Origin: Bacillota bacterium
GTDB taxonomy: Bacteria > Bacillota > UBA4882 > UBA10575
NCBI GenBank assembly: GCA_003511465.1
Contig: DOID01000052.1
Coordinates: 1 to 14,077 of the forward strand
Reading direction: 5' to 3'
Length of the DNA: 14,077 bases
Positions 1 through 9,200 of the stretch are shown here, one piece after another (the first letter of the stretch is position 1; each line of letters starts with the position of its first letter). The translations under genes were made by a program, and so were the position numbers. The notes below the pieces were generated by a model. The model was not told where the DNA came from. It worked only from the letters and a program-made list of their open reading frames with translations, and did not search any database.

Positions 1-1
1 G

Positions 2-205
2 TCTGAACATGAAGGGAAGCAAGAGGTCAACGGAATAGCTAACGACATCACAGCGGTTTTGACCAGCTGGCCACTTGATTTATCGGCAGATGGCTTTAAC
101 GTAATGAGTCAGGACGTTGATTTTTTCGAGGCGTTTCCGGAGGAAGCAGCCGGATACCACGGGGTATTAACCTTCGTGGCAAAAATTCAAAATTTAGGAG
201 GTTAG
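2..205 (+). CDS. Probable tail terminator/completion protein, 3' end only
   Basis: An open frame enters from the left edge and stops at TAG 203-205, giving about 67 C-terminal residues. What can be seen is a helix-like stretch (EVNGIANDITAVLTS), then a strand-like segment ending in GVLTFVAKIQNL. A helix followed by strands, just upstream of a tail tube gene, fits the small HK97 gp10/DUF3168-like tail terminators, which cap the tail tube and join it to the head. In RcGTA the equivalent gene (gp8) sits directly before the major tail protein, as here. Its end overlaps the ribosome binding site of the next gene (AGGAGG, 196-201), which suggests translational coupling. The identity rests mainly on position, because most of the gene is outside the window. 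Confidence 0.6.
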   Translation, partial: SEHEGKQEVNGIANDITAVLTSWPLDLSADGFNVMSQDVDFFEAFPEEAAGYHGVLTFVAKIQNLGG

Positions 206-209
206 CAAA

Positions 210-689
210 ATGAAGTTTGATTTACAATATCACGCCGTAACCCTCCCCGAGAATCCTTCCCAGTCCAGCGCGACAGTGGGCAAGGATTATCTTTTATATG
301 TGAATACAGGTTCGGCTGAGTTGCCGACATGGACATTAATTGGTGGACAGAGGGGGAGTAACTTAGGCCGGACGGCTGATAGCATTGACACCAGCCACAA
401 AACATCTGGTGGCTGGAAATCTAGTAAAGCAGGCCTCCGAGGATGGAGCATTGACTTAGATGGATTGGTACTACTACAAGATGACGGCTGCGAAGCGCTA
501 GAGGTGGCGTTTGAGGAAAGCAAAGAAGTTAACGTTAAGTTTGAGTATCCAGACAAACGATACCGGACCGGCTGGGCGGCGATTACTGATCTTAGTATCG
601 ATACTCCGCACGATGGGGAGGCGTCCCTGTCTGGTACGCTAGAGGGGAACGGGCCTTTGTCGGCACTGACTGAAGATACGGAGGGATAA
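210..689 (+). CDS. Major tail (tube) protein, TP901-1 family-like
   Basis: This 159-residue protein is predicted to polymerise into the tail tube. The N-terminal part has the recognisable pattern GKDYLLYVNTG, then W-T-L-I-G-G-Q-R, then DTSHKTSGGWKSSKAGLRGW, which is the layout of TP901-1/GTA gp9-type major tail proteins (intein-free, beta-sandwich, about 130-170 residues). The C-terminal part (about 105-150) continues the alternating strand pattern (VNVKFEYPDKRYRTGWAAITDLSID, then EASLSGTLEGNGPL). The start is supported by AGGAGG at 196-201, eight bases ahead of the ATG. The gene lies between the tail terminator and the tail chaperone, its usual place. No signal peptide or membrane segment is visible. 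The match to the family is by pattern, not by a search. Confidence 0.85.
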   Translation: MKFDLQYHAVTLPENPSQSSATVGKDYLLYVNTGSAELPTWTLIGGQRGSNLGRTADSIDTSHKTSGGWKSSKAGLRGWSIDLDGLVLLQDDGCEALEVAFEESKEVNVKFEYPDKRYRTGWAAITDLSIDTPHDGEASLSGTLEGNGPLSALTEDTEG

Positions 690-692
690 TCA

Positions 693-1106
693 ATGAAAAA
701 GACTATACCGTTTGAAATCTTTGGCGCTAATCAGTCTATCTATTTCGATATTTTGCGCCTAGCCGAGCTGGAAAAGGCTCTTGGCTGTAGTATCAACGAC
801 ATTATCCAGCGGCAAGATGCGGGGGTCCATTTCTGCTTGGCGGCCTTGCCGATCGGCATGAAACAACATTATCATAAACCCACCGCCGCTTTTTTCGCGG
901 AAAAGATCGAAGAGCACTTGGCGACAGAAGGCGCTTCCCTTGATGATATTGCAGTGCCGATTGTGAAAGCTATTTTAGCAAGCGGAATTTTCGGAAAAGA
1001 GGTAGCCGATCGCGCTATAAGCGTAGATGGAGAACTGGATGAAGAAGATGAGGAAACAGATCCAACACCAAAAAACGTGAAGAAGGAGACGGCGGCCAAG
1101 AAGTAA
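693..1106 (+). CDS. Tail assembly chaperone, unshifted product (GTA gp10/Phage_TAC_11-like)
   Basis: This 137-residue protein corresponds to the short product of the lambda G/GT pair. Such chaperones coat the tape measure protein during tail assembly and are absent from the mature virion. It begins MKKTIPFEIFGANQSIYFDI, then an alpha-helical body (LAELEKALGCSINDI, FAEKIEEHLA, VAVPIVKAIL-type segments), the small helical fold expected of GTA gp10. The last 30 residues are acidic, then lysine-rich, and look like a linker. A GGAGGG about 8 bases upstream supports the ATG. Its stop (TAA 1104-1106) lies inside the loop of a hairpin placed after a slippery heptamer, so some ribosomes should shift to the -1 frame and make the longer fusion protein. 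The gene is directly followed by the tape measure gene, as expected. Confidence 0.8.
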   Translation: MKKTIPFEIFGANQSIYFDILRLAELEKALGCSINDIIQRQDAGVHFCLAALPIGMKQHYHKPTAAFFAEKIEEHLATEGASLDDIAVPIVKAILASGIFGKEVADRAISVDGELDEEDEETDPTPKNVKKETAAKK

Positions 1107-1118
1107 AAGCCGTCTCCT
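1070..1118 (+). promoter_or_regulatory. -1 programmed ribosomal frameshift signal
   Basis: The heptamer A AAA AAC (1070-1076) is in the correct phase of the zero-frame codons (cca aaa aac), fitting X XXY YYZ. Seven bases later a perfect 10-bp stem forms between 1084-1093 (AGGAGACGGC) and 1109-1118 (GCCGTCTCCT), with a 15-base loop that contains the zero-frame TAA. The -1 frame is open through the site and on to 1450. No ATG, GTG or well-placed ribosome binding site exists in that frame downstream, so frameshifting is the simplest way to translate it. All three elements (slippery site, spacer, stem) are visible directly. The efficiency is unknown. Confidence 0.92.
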
Positions 1119-1450
1119 CTATTTTTGAGTGGCTAGAGTGGGCAGAACCAATCGCCTATGGCCCATTGGCTTTAAAACCTCGGGAGCTTGAACAGCTGCA
1201 ACCAGGGGAATTTTTACAACTCTGGGACGGCTATATATGGCGGCAGGAACAGAATGAAGATATGCTAGCCTATTTCGTTAGCTGTCTAATGAATGTGTCT
1301 GGTAAAGTTTTGAAACGGAGAATGACTCCCAAAGAACTTTTAAAACCTTTAAGAGAACCCAAAAACCCGCGAGACCGCAAAGCAGAGGAAGAATATTTGA
1401 AAGAAAGATTCGGCCTAAAGGGGGGCGTTGATAGTGGCGACAGTAGCTAG
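1076..1450 (+). CDS. Tail assembly chaperone, frameshift-only C-terminal domain (GT-like)
   Basis: This is the -1 frame extension. With residues 1-128 of the upstream gene it makes a fusion of about 252 residues, the counterpart of lambda gpGT or of RcGTA gp10 plus its extension. The added 124 residues start REEGDGGQEVKAVSS, then IFEWLEWAEPIAYGPLALKPRELEQLQPGE, an aromatic helical segment of the kind that recruits the tape measure protein. They end in a charged helix (RDRKAEEEYLKERFGLK). A TTG at 1166 is the only possible internal start of note and has no Shine-Dalgarno sequence before it, so independent initiation is unlikely. The 3' end overlaps the start of the tape measure gene by 17 bases. 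Confidence 0.85.
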   Translation, partial: REEGDGGQEVKAVSSIFEWLEWAEPIAYGPLALKPRELEQLQPGEFLQLWDGYIWRQEQNEDMLAYFVSCLMNVSGKVLKRRMTPKELLKPLREPKNPRDRKAEEEYLKERFGLKGGVDSGDSS

Positions 1451-4301
1451 TCTAGTTGTCCAAATTGGTGCTAAGTCTGACCAATTTAATAAAGAACTAA
1501 ACGCCGTCCAACGCCAACTGAAACGGACATTTGGCAAGGATGGAATGGCCTTCAGTAAAGGAGCTGTCAAGCTGCTGGGTGGTTTTGCGGCTGCTGTCGG
1601 TGCCGCTGGGGTGGCCAGTGTCGGACTGGCTGGCAAGATAAAGCTAACCGAGCGCGCTTTTGAAACAATGTTAGGAAGCGCCGGGGCCGCAAAACAGATG
1701 ATTGAAGATTTGCAAACCCTGGACGATCAGTCGGCCTTGGATTTCGAGAGCCTTTCCGATGGGGCGCAAAGGCTACTAGCTTTTAAATTTGCAGCCCAAG
1801 ATGTTGTCCCCATTCTTAATACAGTAGGAGACGCTAGCTCCGCACTCGGCATGGGAGCCGAGGGTATTGATCGAATAACCTTAGCTTTTGGCCAGATGCA
1901 ATCTAAAGGCCGGGTGCAAGGCCAGGAGATGCTACAACTAGCTGAGGCCGGGATTAATGCTTATGATTATCTTGCAGACTATTTGGGGATGTCTGTGCCC
2001 CAATTAATGGATGAAATATCAAAAGGCGCGGTGGACTCTACTACGGCCATAAACGCTATTCTGTCTGGCATGCAACGTGATTATAAAGGTGCCATGGAAA
2101 AGATGGCTGACGAAACGCCGGTGGTGTGGGATACCATCGTGTCAAACACAAAACAGATTTTTGCAGAGATAGGAAAAGATATTGATGAGTCTTTAGGTAT
2201 CAATAAACTACTAAAAGGCGTTAGGGATTATCTGGTCAGCTTTAAACAGGCCGTAAAACAGGTAGGGTTAGGGCAGGCCTTGCAATCAATGATACCTCCA
2301 GGAGTGAGGATAGCTATTCTGGGGATTGCCGCAGCGATCACTGTTTCTGCAATTCCAGCGTTGATTAATTTCGGGGTACAAAGCCTGAAGACATTTACTC
2401 AGTTTACTGTGGGGTTGGCTAAGTCCTTAATACCCATGATGCCTTATATCGCTGCTGTGACGGCCATAGGGGCACTGGCCGTATTTGTCTGGAAGAACTG
2501 GGAGCCTCTTGGCGATCTTTTCAGCGGACTATGGGATATTATCGGTAGTGCTCTTAAATGGGCTTGGAATGGTTACAAGGTTTATATTTTAACCATAGTA
2601 AGATCAATCATTGGCAGTGTAGACAAATTATTTAGTTTCTTCGGTGCCAAAAGTCCAGTTGAAAGTTGGCTTATTGGCTTAGACGCGGCACTTGACGAAG
2701 CTAAAGGGAATATGGCAGATGCTTCAGAAAAAATGAAGCAAGGGGCAGAAAAGGTTAGTAATGCCTGGGGAGATGTAAAAGAAACTACAGCAGAGGCTTT
2801 TTCATCTGGGATGGATGCTGTAAAAGGCTTTTTCGGCAAAGGGCCGGAACTTAATCTTGACATACCCGAACTTGAAACGGATTTTGGTGGTTTAACCGAT
2901 GTCGGGGATGCAGTGGATACCGAACTAGATGATATTTTAAATAAGGTTAAACAGACCAGCTCTTCTATTGAAAATGAGTGGGTCCAGACAACAAAAACCG
3001 AGCTGGAACAGCTTGATATTTGGCACGCCGAACAGATGGCCGCGCTCGATGAGACCAAAGATCATAACGAGAATTACCAACGTGATTTAGAACGCCTCAC
3101 AGCGGTCTATTCTGCCCGGCGGCAAAAAATTATATTGGATGAGCAGAAACAGATTGCCCAGATTTGGGACGAGGCTGCCGATCGGGCGCGGGAGTATCAG
3201 CAAGCCGTTAGCAGTCTCGGCCTTCAAGGTGCGGATAAACAGCTATTTGATATTGGAACTGACGCGAGCGAACAAATAGAAAACGTCCGCCGCCACTACC
3301 GGGATTGGGCCGATGAATATAGTACTTCGACCGAAGAACAGCGAGAACAATTCAGGCAGGCCTGGGAGGCTAACGGCATCCAGTTTGAGATTACTGAAGA
3401 GGGCATGGTTGATTTCTCCAAGCAGATCGCGGATGAGCAAGTCCAGATTGAAGAGCAAAAGAATCAAAAAATCGCCGACCTCCACTACGACCGGATAAAA
3501 TACGAAGAACAGCTCGATGAGGCATACAACGATGGCCACATTCAGCGGTATGCCGAAATCTTAAACACCGAACAGGCTCTATTAGCTGCAGATCTTGCTG
3601 GCCGACAGTCTATGATTGATACTTACTATACCCTTTGGCAGGACAGTCACCGGACCGCGATGGATTACATGGCAGAGGCTACGGATAACCTCTATAGCGG
3701 ACTCCAGAGCTTTTTTGTAGACCTGATCAACAATGCAAAAACGTTCGAGGACGCATGGGATAGTCTAAAACGCAAATTCCTGATTATGCTGGGCGAAATG
3801 GTGGCACAATGGATGTCCTCTCGAATCATGATGTGGGCGACCGAGAAGTTGTTTGGCAAAAAGCAGCAAGCCCAAGCGGCTACCCAGGGCGCATCTACTG
3901 CTTCGGCATGGGCACCAGCCGCAGCAATGGTGTCGTTGGCTACGATGGGCGGAAATGCGACCGCGGCCATGACCGGGATAACATTGACTACCGGCTTGGC
4001 AGTGGGTCTGGCAAAGCTCCCTTCCCTGGCTGGGGGAGGCATCACCACCGGACCCACAGTTGCAGAAATTGGGGAAGGGCGGTACAGAGAAGCCGTTATG
4101 CCCCTCAACAAAAAGGCTTTTGAGAAGGTCGGGTTAGTGGGGGATAAACAAGAACGGGAACCGGTTTACATTCAGCCGGTGATCCAGGCCTGGGACGGGA
4201 AGAGCGTGGATCAGTGGCTGGAAAATGGCGGAGGCGACAAACTGGAGCGCTATTTCAAAAAGCGAGCCAGGGGTTTTGTACTTGCCGGGGAGGGGATGTA
4301 G
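1434..4301 (+). CDS. Tail tape measure protein
   Basis: This 955-residue protein spans the tail tube lumen, sets tail length and is expelled on DNA ejection. Residues about 60-230 carry the tape-measure N-terminal domain pattern (RVQGQEMLQLAEAGINAYDYL, then a long helix with MADETPVVWDTIVSNTKQIF). Hydrophobic stretches near 291-313 and 331-353 could insert in a membrane. Residues about 500-755 are charged, Gln/Glu-rich and coiled-coil-like. The C-terminal part has an Ala-rich patch and the signature GGGITTGPTVAEIGEGRYREAV near 868-891. GTG 1434 is preferred to TTG 1428 because AGGGGGG at 1420-1425 is eight bases before the GTG but only two before the TTG. At the usual 1.5 angstroms per residue, the tail would be about 140 nm long (inference). 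No lysozyme or peptidase domain was recognised in it. Confidence 0.93.
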   Translation: MATVASLVVQIGAKSDQFNKELNAVQRQLKRTFGKDGMAFSKGAVKLLGGFAAAVGAAGVASVGLAGKIKLTERAFETMLGSAGAAKQMIEDLQTLDDQSALDFESLSDGAQRLLAFKFAAQDVVPILNTVGDASSALGMGAEGIDRITLAFGQMQSKGRVQGQEMLQLAEAGINAYDYLADYLGMSVPQLMDEISKGAVDSTTAINAILSGMQRDYKGAMEKMADETPVVWDTIVSNTKQIFAEIGKDIDESLGINKLLKGVRDYLVSFKQAVKQVGLGQALQSMIPPGVRIAILGIAAAITVSAIPALINFGVQSLKTFTQFTVGLAKSLIPMMPYIAAVTAIGALAVFVWKNWEPLGDLFSGLWDIIGSALKWAWNGYKVYILTIVRSIIGSVDKLFSFFGAKSPVESWLIGLDAALDEAKGNMADASEKMKQGAEKVSNAWGDVKETTAEAFSSGMDAVKGFFGKGPELNLDIPELETDFGGLTDVGDAVDTELDDILNKVKQTSSSIENEWVQTTKTELEQLDIWHAEQMAALDETKDHNENYQRDLERLTAVYSARRQKIILDEQKQIAQIWDEAADRAREYQQAVSSLGLQGADKQLFDIGTDASEQIENVRRHYRDWADEYSTSTEEQREQFRQAWEANGIQFEITEEGMVDFSKQIADEQVQIEEQKNQKIADLHYDRIKYEEQLDEAYNDGHIQRYAEILNTEQALLAADLAGRQSMIDTYYTLWQDSHRTAMDYMAEATDNLYSGLQSFFVDLINNAKTFEDAWDSLKRKFLIMLGEMVAQWMSSRIMMWATEKLFGKKQQAQAATQGASTASAWAPAAAMVSLATMGGNATAAMTGITLTTGLAVGLAKLPSLAGGGITTGPTVAEIGEGRYREAVMPLNKKAFEKVGLVGDKQEREPVYIQPVIQAWDGKSVDQWLENGGGDKLERYFKKRARGFVLAGEGM

Positions 4302-4880
4302 ATGAACCTGCCTATTTTTCCGGACCTAAAAACTATGGCCTGGAACAACACTAAAACCATGCGCTGGGACACGAAGATCCAAAAGTCCGGAAGCGGGAGA
4401 CGGAAAACCCTCTCCCGCTGGTCTTATCCAGAGTGGTCCCTGGAGTGCTCTTACACTTGTTTGGACCAGAAGGAGATTGAAGAAGCGGCGGGCTTTTTTG
4501 CAATGGTCCGGGGTCAACATCAACCGTTTCTTTGGAAAGACATGGAGGATTACCGGGAGGAAAATGTTAGAATCGGCGTTGGTGATGGTCAGAGTGTCGG
4601 TTTTCATCTGGTCCGGAATTACGCCAATCTCTTCGTCGAGCCGGTGGGGGATATTCTATTAGAAACCCTTGAAATATATGTTGATGACGAATCCGCGGAA
4701 GTATCAGTCGAAGATGGGGGCTGGGTTGAACTTGCCACACCACCGGCCTCTGGCGCGATTGTTACCGCTACTTTTGAATACTACTGGCGAGTAGCATTTG
4801 CTGACGATGAACTGGACTGGGCTAATTTTTGGTACAGTTTTTATAAATTAAACAAAGTAGGGCTGGTGACGGTTCGATGA
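4302..4880 (+). CDS. Distal tail protein, DUF2460 (GTA gp12-like)
   Basis: This 192-residue protein fits DUF2460, which in RcGTA is the distal tail (Dit-like) ring between the tube and the hub. Visible family features are the start LPIFPDLKTMAWNN, the segment KIQKSGSGRRKTLSRWSYPEW (conserved type SGRE-R, W), then EEAAGFFAMVRGQHQPFLWKD, the 'ff..rGr..pF...D' signature. The C-terminal half is strand-rich (ETLEIYVDDESAEVSVEDGGWVEL) and may be the second beta domain. The ATG follows the tape measure stop with no gap and has GGGGAGG about six bases upstream. The last four bases overlap the next gene (ATGA). Its place between the tape measure gene and DUF2163 is diagnostic for the GTA-type tail order. 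Confidence 0.85.
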   Translation: MNLPIFPDLKTMAWNNTKTMRWDTKIQKSGSGRRKTLSRWSYPEWSLECSYTCLDQKEIEEAAGFFAMVRGQHQPFLWKDMEDYREENVRIGVGDGQSVGFHLVRNYANLFVEPVGDILLETLEIYVDDESAEVSVEDGGWVELATPPASGAIVTATFEYYWRVAFADDELDWANFWYSFYKLNKVGLVTVR

Positions 4881-5737
4881 AGAAAGTACCGCCTGAATTG
4901 TTGGAATATCTCCATTCCCGAACGGAATATTTCATGTGTGACTTATACGAGATCACCCTCAAAAGTGGTCTCGTTTTCCGTTATGCCAGTTACGACCAAG
5001 ATGTTAAACTGTCAGACGGTCGGCAATTTAGCCATAAGGGACCGCTTTTTAAACGCGACCGGATTAAACTGTCTGCCGGGATTACCGTGGATCAATTGAC
5101 AGTTACAGTCTACGTTGACATGGAAGACAAGATCGGCAATACCCCGATGATGCATATTGCCCATGTGGGCGGCTTTGACGAGGCAACGCTGTCTCTATAT
5201 CGTTGTTTTATGAGCGCTCCGGGCGTTGTTGTTGGCGCTGTAGATATGTTTACTGGGTACGTCGACTTGGATGGCGGCGGCGGCCTAAGCATGAAATGGG
5301 TGGTTAAATCTGGCGTCCAAAAACTCAATGTAGACTATCCGCTCCGGAAGTACTATCCTACTTGCCCCTACAGTCTTTACGATGCTGGGTGTGGGCTTAG
5401 TTTAGCTAGTTACACTGCCACCGGCACAGTTACCGGGGTTAGTTCGTATCAAGATTTTAATACTGATCTGAATCGGTCTGACGGTTATTACGAACAAGGC
5501 GGGATTGAGTGGCTTTCCGGCGCTCTGGCCGGGGTCTCTGCCCCCATTAAAGCTTCATATCAAACCAATGGCCAGATAGTTATGCTTATTCCGCTTGATG
5601 CGGCTCCCGCGGTTGGCGATACGTTTAGGATTTACCCGGGCTGTGATAAAACCCCGGCCACGTGCAAAAACAAGTTTAATAATTTCAGTCGCAACCGTGC
5701 GACTCCATATATCCCCCTCAAGGAGACAGTCTTATGA
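4877..5737 (+). CDS. Tail hub protein, DUF2163 with Phage_BR0599 C-terminus (GTA gp13-like)
   Basis: This 286-residue protein is predicted to form the baseplate hub, the gpL-like ring that links the distal tail protein to the central tip. The first 150 residues fit DUF2163 (YEITLKSGLVFRYASYDQDV, then DRIKLSAGITVDQLTVTVYV). The end, YPGCDKTPATCKNKFNNF to YIPLKE, is the Phage_BR0599 signature. Four cysteines at 163, 172, 256 and 263 (CX8C and CX6C) are well placed to bind an iron-sulphur cluster, as in lambda gpL. Between the pairs lies a strand-rich insert (about 176-250). The start overlaps the previous stop (ATGA), and its own stop overlaps the next start the same way, so the hub and its neighbours should be translated in fixed ratios. 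Confidence 0.87.
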   Translation: MKKVPPELLEYLHSRTEYFMCDLYEITLKSGLVFRYASYDQDVKLSDGRQFSHKGPLFKRDRIKLSAGITVDQLTVTVYVDMEDKIGNTPMMHIAHVGGFDEATLSLYRCFMSAPGVVVGAVDMFTGYVDLDGGGGLSMKWVVKSGVQKLNVDYPLRKYYPTCPYSLYDAGCGLSLASYTATGTVTGVSSYQDFNTDLNRSDGYYEQGGIEWLSGALAGVSAPIKASYQTNGQIVMLIPLDAAPAVGDTFRIYPGCDKTPATCKNKFNNFSRNRATPYIPLKETVL

Positions 5738-6234
5738 GCTTGACGAAAAATCAACAGCAAAAACTAAAGGTAGAACTTGAATCGTGGATCGGCACCCCAT
5801 ATCATAGTGGGGCGAGGCTCAAGGGGGTTGGTGTGGATTGTGGGATGTTACTTATCGGCGTGTATGAAGGAGTTGGCTATCTAAAGCCTGGGGAGTGTGA
5901 TCCAGGATATTACCCCCACGAGATCCACCTCCACCGGGCGGAGGAAAAATACCTAGAGTGGATTAAGCAGTATTGTGATCCAGTGGAAGGGTCTCCCGAG
6001 ATGGGAGATGTGGCCATGTTCCGCTTCGGCCAAAGCTCAAGTCATGCGGCAATCGTCCTGGAGTGGCCACATGTGATGCACTCTTACGTCCGGCTGGGCG
6101 TAGTAATCACGGATGCGGAGAAGGAGTCAATCCTGTTAGATCAAAATGGCAACAGCCGACTGACCGGATTTTATAGACCGAGGAAACGGAGGTGGCAGCG
6201 TGGGCGGAAAAACTATCGAGCACAAAGCAGATAA
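5734..6234 (+). CDS. NlpC/P60-type tail cysteine peptidase (GTA gp14-like)
   Basis: This 166-residue protein has the NlpC/P60 fold pattern: WIGTPYHSGARLKGVGVDCGML, with the nucleophile Cys36, then GDVAMFRFGQSSSHAAIVL, with the base His104, then VMHSYVRLGVV, with His116 as the likely third residue. Tail-borne members cut peptidoglycan stem peptides to open the cell wall during DNA entry, so this is a virion peptidase and not the lysis endolysin. It is the counterpart of RcGTA gp14 and of the C-terminal half of lambda gpK. There is no signal peptide, and the C-terminus is strongly basic (RPRKRRWQRGRK). It starts on an ATGA overlap and its 3' end overlaps the next gene by 35 bases, which implies coupled translation. 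Confidence 0.9.
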   Translation: MSLTKNQQQKLKVELESWIGTPYHSGARLKGVGVDCGMLLIGVYEGVGYLKPGECDPGYYPHEIHLHRAEEKYLEWIKQYCDPVEGSPEMGDVAMFRFGQSSSHAAIVLEWPHVMHSYVRLGVVITDAEKESILLDQNGNSRLTGFYRPRKRRWQRGRKNYRAQSR

Positions 6235-9200
6235 GATTTTCGGCATTCAGCTTAATTCTGCCACTTACGGCGTAGTCGTTCCGATTGTCCTCGGCACCTC
6301 CCGAATCGCTGGTAACATTATTGACTATTACGATTTTAAGGCTATACCGCACACAGAGAGCGAACGGACCGGCAAGGGCGGGCACACTACAATCAAGAAC
6401 ACCTCTTACACTTATGAGGCGGCAGTTTTATTCGGTTTGGCCGAAGGACCCTCTGGGGGGATTGGGAAGGTTTGGGCAAACGGAGAGAAGGTCAGCGGGC
6501 TGGCCACATTAAATTTAACGCTTTTTAATGGCGCGCACGGTCAGGCTCCTTGGTCCTATACCCAATCAAGGCATCCGGGGAAAGCTTTGCCCTATAGCGG
6601 TCTGGCCTATGCGGCAGGCGTCATAGATTTGGGCGAAAGCGGTACACCGCCAGTTTTGAATTTTGAATATAAGGGATTGCTCCGTGAATCTGGGGATGGC
6701 GTTGATGTGAACCCAGCAGATGCTATACAATTTATTATTTTCGATGAACTTAACGGCGTCGACTTGGGTGTTGGCAATGTCGACGATGAAAGCCTAGAGC
6801 GCTATCAAAAGTTCTGCAAAACCGCCAATCTCCTTATCTCTGTTCCGCTTACCGAAGCTAAAAAGGCATATGAAATTATAAACGAGATATGTGAGGCCAC
6901 GAATACTATTGTTTTCTGGTCTCAAGATAAACTGAAGTTCGTTCCGAAGTGCGACGAAAGACTGGAAAAGGATGGTGTCGTCTTTGAACCAGATCTCACC
7001 CCGCTTTATGACCTTGGCGCTGATGATTTTCTGGAAGCAAACGACGGCCAACTGGTGAGCTTCGAAAGGGAAGATAACGCTGAGGCCTATAACCATGTGC
7101 CGGTAGAATTTTTGAACCGGGCAAACTCTTACGAAAAGGAAACTGCTGAAGCTAAGATTCAGGTAGACATTAACCGTCGTGGGGTCCGGTCCAAGTCGGC
7201 TGTAGATATTCCATATCTCCATACTAAAGAGCGTGCGGAATACGTAGCCAACCAGCTGGTGATGGAGAGCTTGTATGGCCGGAATAAATATAGTTTTAGG
7301 TTGGGCTGGTCTCATTGTCTTTTGGAACCTGGCGATTTTGTGACGGTATACGACCCGGTAATCAGCCCGGAGAAAATCCCCGTTACGATTGAAAGCATAG
7401 AAGAGGATGAAGATGGGGCACTGGAGGTAGTGGCAAAAGGTCGACCGCCAGGCATCTATTCTCCAGCCCGATACGCGACCCATGAAGCCGAGCGGCCGGA
7501 AATTGATTTTAACGCGCCACCGGGTGACGCCGTGGCCACAATTTTTAACCCGTCACCAGAAGTATCGGGCGAACTAGATACCTGGATCGCGGTTAGTGGT
7601 GGTGAGATTTGGGGAGGGTGCTCGGTTTGGGTTAGCGATACCGGGGAGAGCTACCAGCGGATGGGGTCCATCGACGGACCCAGTAGGCATGGAGTATTAA
7701 CTGCAGCCCTACCAGCTGGAGACAGGGTTGATACCGCAAACGCTCTCAAGGTAGAGCTTTATAACGATTTGCAGCTACTCAGCGGCACCCAGGAGGACGC
7801 AGAAAACTTAAATACTCTTTGTTGGGTTGATGGGGAGCTTATGGCTTACGCTACGGCCACATTAACCGGTGATCGGCAGTATAGTTTAACGTATCTGGTT
7901 CGCGGTGTTTATAACACGCCGATTAAATACCATCCGGCTGGCAGCAAATTTGTAAGGCTTGATCCTCATATTTATAAACTACCTTTTGAGCTTGAACAGC
8001 TTGGTAAAAGGTATTTTATCAAGCTTACCAGCCGGAACATCCACGGGGTGGCGGAACAAGGTCTTGATGACGTAGAACCAATGGAGTACACGATTGAGAC
8101 GATATTACCGCCGGTGGTTGCTAACTTACGGGTGCATGAAAACACATATCAACTCAGAGATGGAACGGTGTTATCTGACATTAAGATCATGTTCGATCGA
8201 CCCGCATATAAACTCTTAGATCGTTATGAAATCTGCTATGACATCAACAGCGAGGGCTGGGAGTTTGCAGGGATAACCGTCGAGGACAACATCACCCTAA
8301 AAGCGCTTGCCCAAGCTAAAACGGTACAATTCAGAGTGCTTACTGAAAGTACTTTGGGGCTAAAATCTCCGGAAGTGGTCTCTGAAGTGTATACAGTTAT
8401 CGGAAAAGACACACCGCCGAACAACGTCCAGGGCTTTACCGTTATCCAGCAGGAAAACATCCTGAAAGTCACTGTTGTCCCTCCAGCGGACCCCGACATA
8501 AATAAGTATGAGCTCCGGATGGGTGGACTGTCTTGGGAGACCTCATCATATCTGAAACAGTATAAGGACCAGCAGACTACCCTAGACGTCACCCAGGCGG
8601 GAACAATAACCTTTTGGGTGAAGACGATCGATAACAGCGGAAACTACGCAGCAGAAGCAGCGTCTTTTATTGCAGAGGTGCATCCTGTTAGCAATAAGTA
8701 TACTATCCACGAAGAGCACCAATCGGGGCTGGATTGGGAACCAGTATGTATGTTCCGTGACCGCGACTCCTGGCAAATAGACAGCAAGGAAAAAGTTGGG
8801 GATTTCGAATTTTTTGCGGACCTCTTTGACGCCAAACTCCATCTGTGTGATGATGCCGAGGTTATACTCGGTGTGGTCAATCTGGGGGAGGCGGTCAACG
8901 GCAACTATACCGAGACTTTCCTCTCGGTGTTTCCGGACTTTTTGTCCAGCGATAAAAACTACGTAGAGGTAGATTACCGGACTAGTTATGACGGGGAGGT
9001 TTGGTCTGACTGGCTCCCGCTGGTAAATCATCAGTTTGCGGGACGGTACGTCCAGCCAAAGTTAAAACCTCGTTCGGTGGATGGGGAGGAGAACGTCAGT
9101 ATCCGCAGTGTGTCGGTCCGGATTGACGTCACAGCCATAACCGAGACCATTGACTTTGTTCTGGTGCCGGAGGATGAACCGGCCAGGATAATCCTGAATC

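Noticed and set aside
1084..1118. Intrinsic terminator after the first tail chaperone gene
   Set aside because: The stem starts seven bases after an in-phase slippery heptamer and is followed by CTATTTTT, not a clean T-run. The frame continues through it and the tail genes downstream must be transcribed, so a frameshift stimulator fits better.
1166..1450. Independent 94-residue gene starting at TTG
   Set aside because: There is no ribosome binding site before the TTG, and the frame is open upstream to the slippery site, so it is the frameshift domain.
2582..3058. 158-residue Ser-rich minus-strand open frame
   Set aside because: It is antisense to the tape measure gene, with biased composition typical of a shadow frame.
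6794..7483. 229-residue open frame on the minus strand
   Set aside because: It lies wholly inside the gpJ-like tip gene, has no ribosome binding site or recognisable domain, and is best explained as a shadow of that coding sequence.
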